From assembly GCA_046704565.1 (NCBI GenBank), contig JBJKRP010000214.1, positions 1 to 24,120 on the forward strand: DNA of 24,120 nucleotides. Direction: 5' to 3'. The notes below the pieces were generated by a model. The model worked only from the letters and a program-made list of their open reading frames with translations. It was not told the origin of the DNA and did no database searches. The first letter of the stretch is position 1, and each line of letters opens with the position of its first letter. Source of the stretch: FEN-1297 sp046704565. GTDB taxonomy: Bacteria > Bacteroidota > Ignavibacteria > Ignavibacteriales > Ignavibacteriaceae. A program made the position numbers and the translations under genes. Below are positions 21,698 to 24,120 of this stretch, piece after piece.

Positions 21698-23317
21698 ATG
21701 GACATTAAAACCGAAGTATTAGTTATTGGCAGCGGCATAGCAGGTCTATTTGCCGCATTACAAATTTCAGAGTTTGCAGAAGTTGTACTGATTACCAAAA
21801 AAGAAAAGAACGAATCAAACACAAATTATGCTCAAGGCGGCATTGCTTCCGTTATCGATCCAAACGATACATTTGAGAAGCATATTGAAGATACGTTAAT
21901 TGCCGGCGCCGGGCTGTGCAACAGAAAGACGGTAGAGATAATTGTGAAAGAGGGTCCTGAGAGAATTTATGATTTAATAGACCTCGGAACTCAATTTACA
22001 AAAAAGAACGGGAAGCTTGACCTTGCGAAGGAAGGGGGACATTCAATGCCGCGCATCGTTCATGCCAAAGACCTTACCGGTAGGGAAGTAGAGCAAACAT
22101 TGATCCAAAAGGTAAGCGAGAACAAAAACATAAAGCTGATTGAGAACACCATTGCCATTGATTTAATAACAGAGCATAATGTTCAGAAGCTGAAAAACTC
22201 TCCGCTTAATAACCGCAACTGCTGGGGCACTTATGCTCTGAACTGCGGTACTAATGAGATAATAAAAATTTCTTCCAAGGCAACAGTTCTTGCTACCGGA
22301 GGCTTAGGACAGGTTTATTTACATACGACTAATCCCGGGATTGCTACCGGCGACGGTTACGCAATGGCGTATCGGGCAGGCGCTAAGGTTGGGAATATGG
22401 AATTTGTTCAGTTTCATCCAACGTCCTTTTATTCTCAAAATAGCAGTAACAGTTCCCGCGCCTTTCTAATTTCCGAAGCAGTCCGCGGCTTTGGAGGAAT
22501 ACTGAGGACGAAAGACGGCGAGGCTTTTATGCCTAAGTATGACTCACGTAAAGATCTTGCACCAAGAGATATCGTAGCAAGAGCAATTGATAACGAGCTT
22601 AAAAAACGCGGGGACGAATTTGTTTATCTTGATATTACCCATCGTACAAAAGATGAGATCATTGATCATTTCCCGAATATATATAAGCATTGTTTGGATA
22701 AAGACATTGATATTTCCAAACAGTATATCCCGGTTGTACCTGCTGCTCATTATTCTTGCGGCGGTGTAGTGGTCGATGAATTTTCCCGTGCCTCGCTTAA
22801 GGGGCTTTACGCCTGCGGTGAAGTAAGCATGACAGGCGTTCACGGCGCAAACCGTCTTGCCAGTAACTCACTGCTTGAAGCAGTAGTATTTGCTCACCGC
22901 GCTGCCGAAGATATAAAACAGTTTATCAAAAAAGATGCAACACAAATTTCCGATATACCTGATTGGGATGATTCGGGGACTCTTACCTCGGATGAAAGAA
23001 TTTTAATTACTCACAGTCTTAGAGAAGTAAGGCAGGTTATGTGGGACTATGTTGGTATCGTAAGATCAAACCTTCGCCTGGAAAGAGCTGAGAGACGAAT
23101 CCACAATATCTTTACCGAGACGGAGGACTTCTATAAGCGTACAAAAATTTTTGAAGATATACTTGAGCTGCGCAATATTGTAGCCTGTGCCCATATGATA
23201 ATAAAATCCGCCAAGCAAAGAAAAGAGAGCAGAGGTTTACATTATACACTTGACTATAAGAATTCTTCTGCTGAGAATGAATACGGAGAGTCAATCTTAC
23301 AGAACATGCATCCATAA
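21698..23317 (+). CDS. nadB: L-aspartate oxidase (NAD biosynthesis)
   Basis: NadB oxidises L-aspartate to iminoaspartate using FAD, the first step of de novo NAD synthesis; NadA then makes quinolinate. The 539-residue protein has the FAD-binding GSGIAGLFAALQ (11-22), SNTNYAQGGIASV, GGHSMPRIVHAKDLTG, the catalytic-region FVQFHPTSFY, APRDIVARAID, VVPAAHYSCGGVVVDE and GVHGANRLASNSLLEAV, in the same order and spacing as known NadB. The C-terminal helical domain (about 430-539) is complete. ISDIPDWDDSG marks the start of this domain. It follows the Yip1-like gene by 38 bases with no clear promoter. nadA and nadC are not in the window. The related succinate dehydrogenase flavoprotein is longer and lacks these blocks. 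Confidence 0.96.
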   Translation: MDIKTEVLVIGSGIAGLFAALQISEFAEVVLITKKEKNESNTNYAQGGIASVIDPNDTFEKHIEDTLIAGAGLCNRKTVEIIVKEGPERIYDLIDLGTQFTKKNGKLDLAKEGGHSMPRIVHAKDLTGREVEQTLIQKVSENKNIKLIENTIAIDLITEHNVQKLKNSPLNNRNCWGTYALNCGTNEIIKISSKATVLATGGLGQVYLHTTNPGIATGDGYAMAYRAGAKVGNMEFVQFHPTSFYSQNSSNSSRAFLISEAVRGFGGILRTKDGEAFMPKYDSRKDLAPRDIVARAIDNELKKRGDEFVYLDITHRTKDEIIDHFPNIYKHCLDKDIDISKQYIPVVPAAHYSCGGVVVDEFSRASLKGLYACGEVSMTGVHGANRLASNSLLEAVVFAHRAAEDIKQFIKKDATQISDIPDWDDSGTLTSDERILITHSLREVRQVMWDYVGIVRSNLRLERAERRIHNIFTETEDFYKRTKIFEDILELRNIVACAHMIIKSAKQRKESRGLHYTLDYKNSSAENEYGESILQNMHP

Positions 23318-23394
23318 TCGTCATTTAAACTGAGAAATATTCTGAGACGGTTAGAAGGATGATCATTAAAGGCAAGAGTGGTTATTTGTAACAT

Positions 23395-24120
23395 TCAGCC
23401 TTTGGTTTTCATCTTTTGAAGGCAATCTATTATTGCACCATACCTGATTCCCTTTATGCTGACTGTTACCTTGTCAATATCAAAATAATTTAGTATTGAA
23501 CTGAGGATAATCGTTCCTGCAAGGAGTATGTCGGCACGCCCTTCAACAATGCTTCTATATCTGTCTTTAATTTCATCTATTGAAAGAGCTGAAAGTTGGT
23601 CAACAAACAAAAGAAGTTCATCTCTCGTCAATTCAGAGCCTTCAATGGCAGGTTCGTCATAGTGATCCAGCCCAAGCTTCATACAGGCTAACGTGGTTGG
23701 TGTTCCGGCAATTGCAATCGTCCTTTCCGGTCTAAACATTTGTTTATCAATCTTTGAAAATATATCGAAAATGAATTCTTTAAACTTTATAGTGTCTTCA
23801 GTTGACGGAGGTTGATTTATTAGAAAGCTTTCCGTACCGCTTACTACACCGACCTGATAGCTTTCATTAAATTCAATCTTTCCGCCTTGCCCAAAAATAA
23901 TTTCAGTGCTTCCTCCGCCTATGTCGATAACGAGATTCAATTTATCGTCGTTGAAATCACCAACAGCTCCCAGGAAAGACAGCCGGGCTTCTTCCTTCCC
24001 GGTAGCTACATTAATCTCTAAGCCAAATTCATTTTTAATTTCACCGATAATCTCTGCGGAGTTAGATGCAACCCTAAAGGCGTTGGTAGCTGTTACAATT
24101 ATTTTTTCAGACTTGTATTC
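23395..24120 (-). CDS. Ppx/GppA-family phosphatase (N-terminus beyond window edge)
   Basis: The reading frame is open from the right window edge (24120) to the stop at 23395-23397, giving 241 residues; the first part, probably some 70-80 residues, lies outside. An internal TTG at 23940 could be mistaken for the start, but upstream residues ATNAFRVASNSAE and GKEEARLSFLGAV are conserved in the family. DIGGGSTEI is the phosphate/nucleotide-binding loop, IAGTPTTLACM is the second loop, and KGIRYGAII is the usual end of the short form. These enzymes degrade polyphosphate or pppGpp; which one cannot be told. It is convergent with nadB. No C-terminal HD domain follows, so it is the short type of about 310 residues. 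Confidence 0.92.
   Translation of the reverse strand, partial: EYKSEKIIVTATNAFRVASNSAEIIGEIKNEFGLEINVATGKEEARLSFLGAVGDFNDDKLNLVIDIGGGSTEIIFGQGGKIEFNESYQVGVVSGTESFLINQPPSTEDTIKFKEFIFDIFSKIDKQMFRPERTIAIAGTPTTLACMKLGLDHYDEPAIEGSELTRDELLLFVDQLSALSIDEIKDRYRSIVEGRADILLAGTIILSSILNYFDIDKVTVSIKGIRYGAIIDCLQKMKTKG

Overview
The window looks like a chromosomal segment from the Bacteroidota/Chlorobiota group, most plausibly an Ignavibacteria-type organism (an inference without database support). The pointers are a moderately AT-rich genome, genes that often lack a Shine-Dalgarno sequence, several TAnnTTTG promoter elements of the Bacteroidota type, a parA-parB-DUF5683 block, a folP-cdaA pair, and an RqcH-type NFACT protein. 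No intergenic gap exceeds 300 bases; the largest are about 190, 174, 169 and 154 bases.

Region 1 (1-3863) is an accessory-looking stretch. It holds the tail of an unidentified gene, a class I SAM methyltransferase that is richer in G+C than its neighbours, an AT-rich MntA/HepT toxin-antitoxin pair, and three uncharacterised membrane proteins, one with an N-terminal zinc-finger-like motif. A tRNA-Arg(ACG) closes it at 3920-3993.

Region 2 (4117-9994) is a lysine/diaminopimelate cluster: dapA, dapB, dapH, two tandem aspartate kinases with very different regulatory halves, and an M20 amidohydrolase that fits N-acetyldiaminopimelate deacetylase. DapH plus the deacetylase indicate the acetylase branch. 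The dehydrogenase Asd, the aminotransferase, DapF and LysA are not in the window.

Region 3 (9991-13136, minus strand) is a two-gene transcription unit: a proton-dependent oligopeptide transporter followed by an RqcH/NFACT ribosome quality-control protein. Its end meets the deacetylase gene tail to tail, with the two stop codons overlapping.

Region 4 (13311-18608, plus strand) is a dense run: a membrane-anchored PASTA protein without a kinase, rpe, a long dihydropteroate synthase (folP), the c-di-AMP synthase cdaA, a family 2 glycosyltransferase starting at TTG inside cdaA, a short CHAD protein and a UPF0173 metallo-hydrolase.

Region 5 (18763-24120) carries chromosome partitioning genes parA-parB, a DUF5683 exported protein overlapping parB, a zinc-ribbon Yip1-like membrane protein, L-aspartate oxidase nadB and, on the minus strand, a Ppx/GppA phosphatase cut by the window edge.

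Most genes are recognisable housekeeping genes. I found no clear undescribed defence or mobile system. The points most worth a second look are the divergent first aspartate kinase, the kinase-less PASTA gene beside rpe, the cdaA-glycosyltransferase-CHAD string, and the paired zinc-finger membrane proteins of unknown role.
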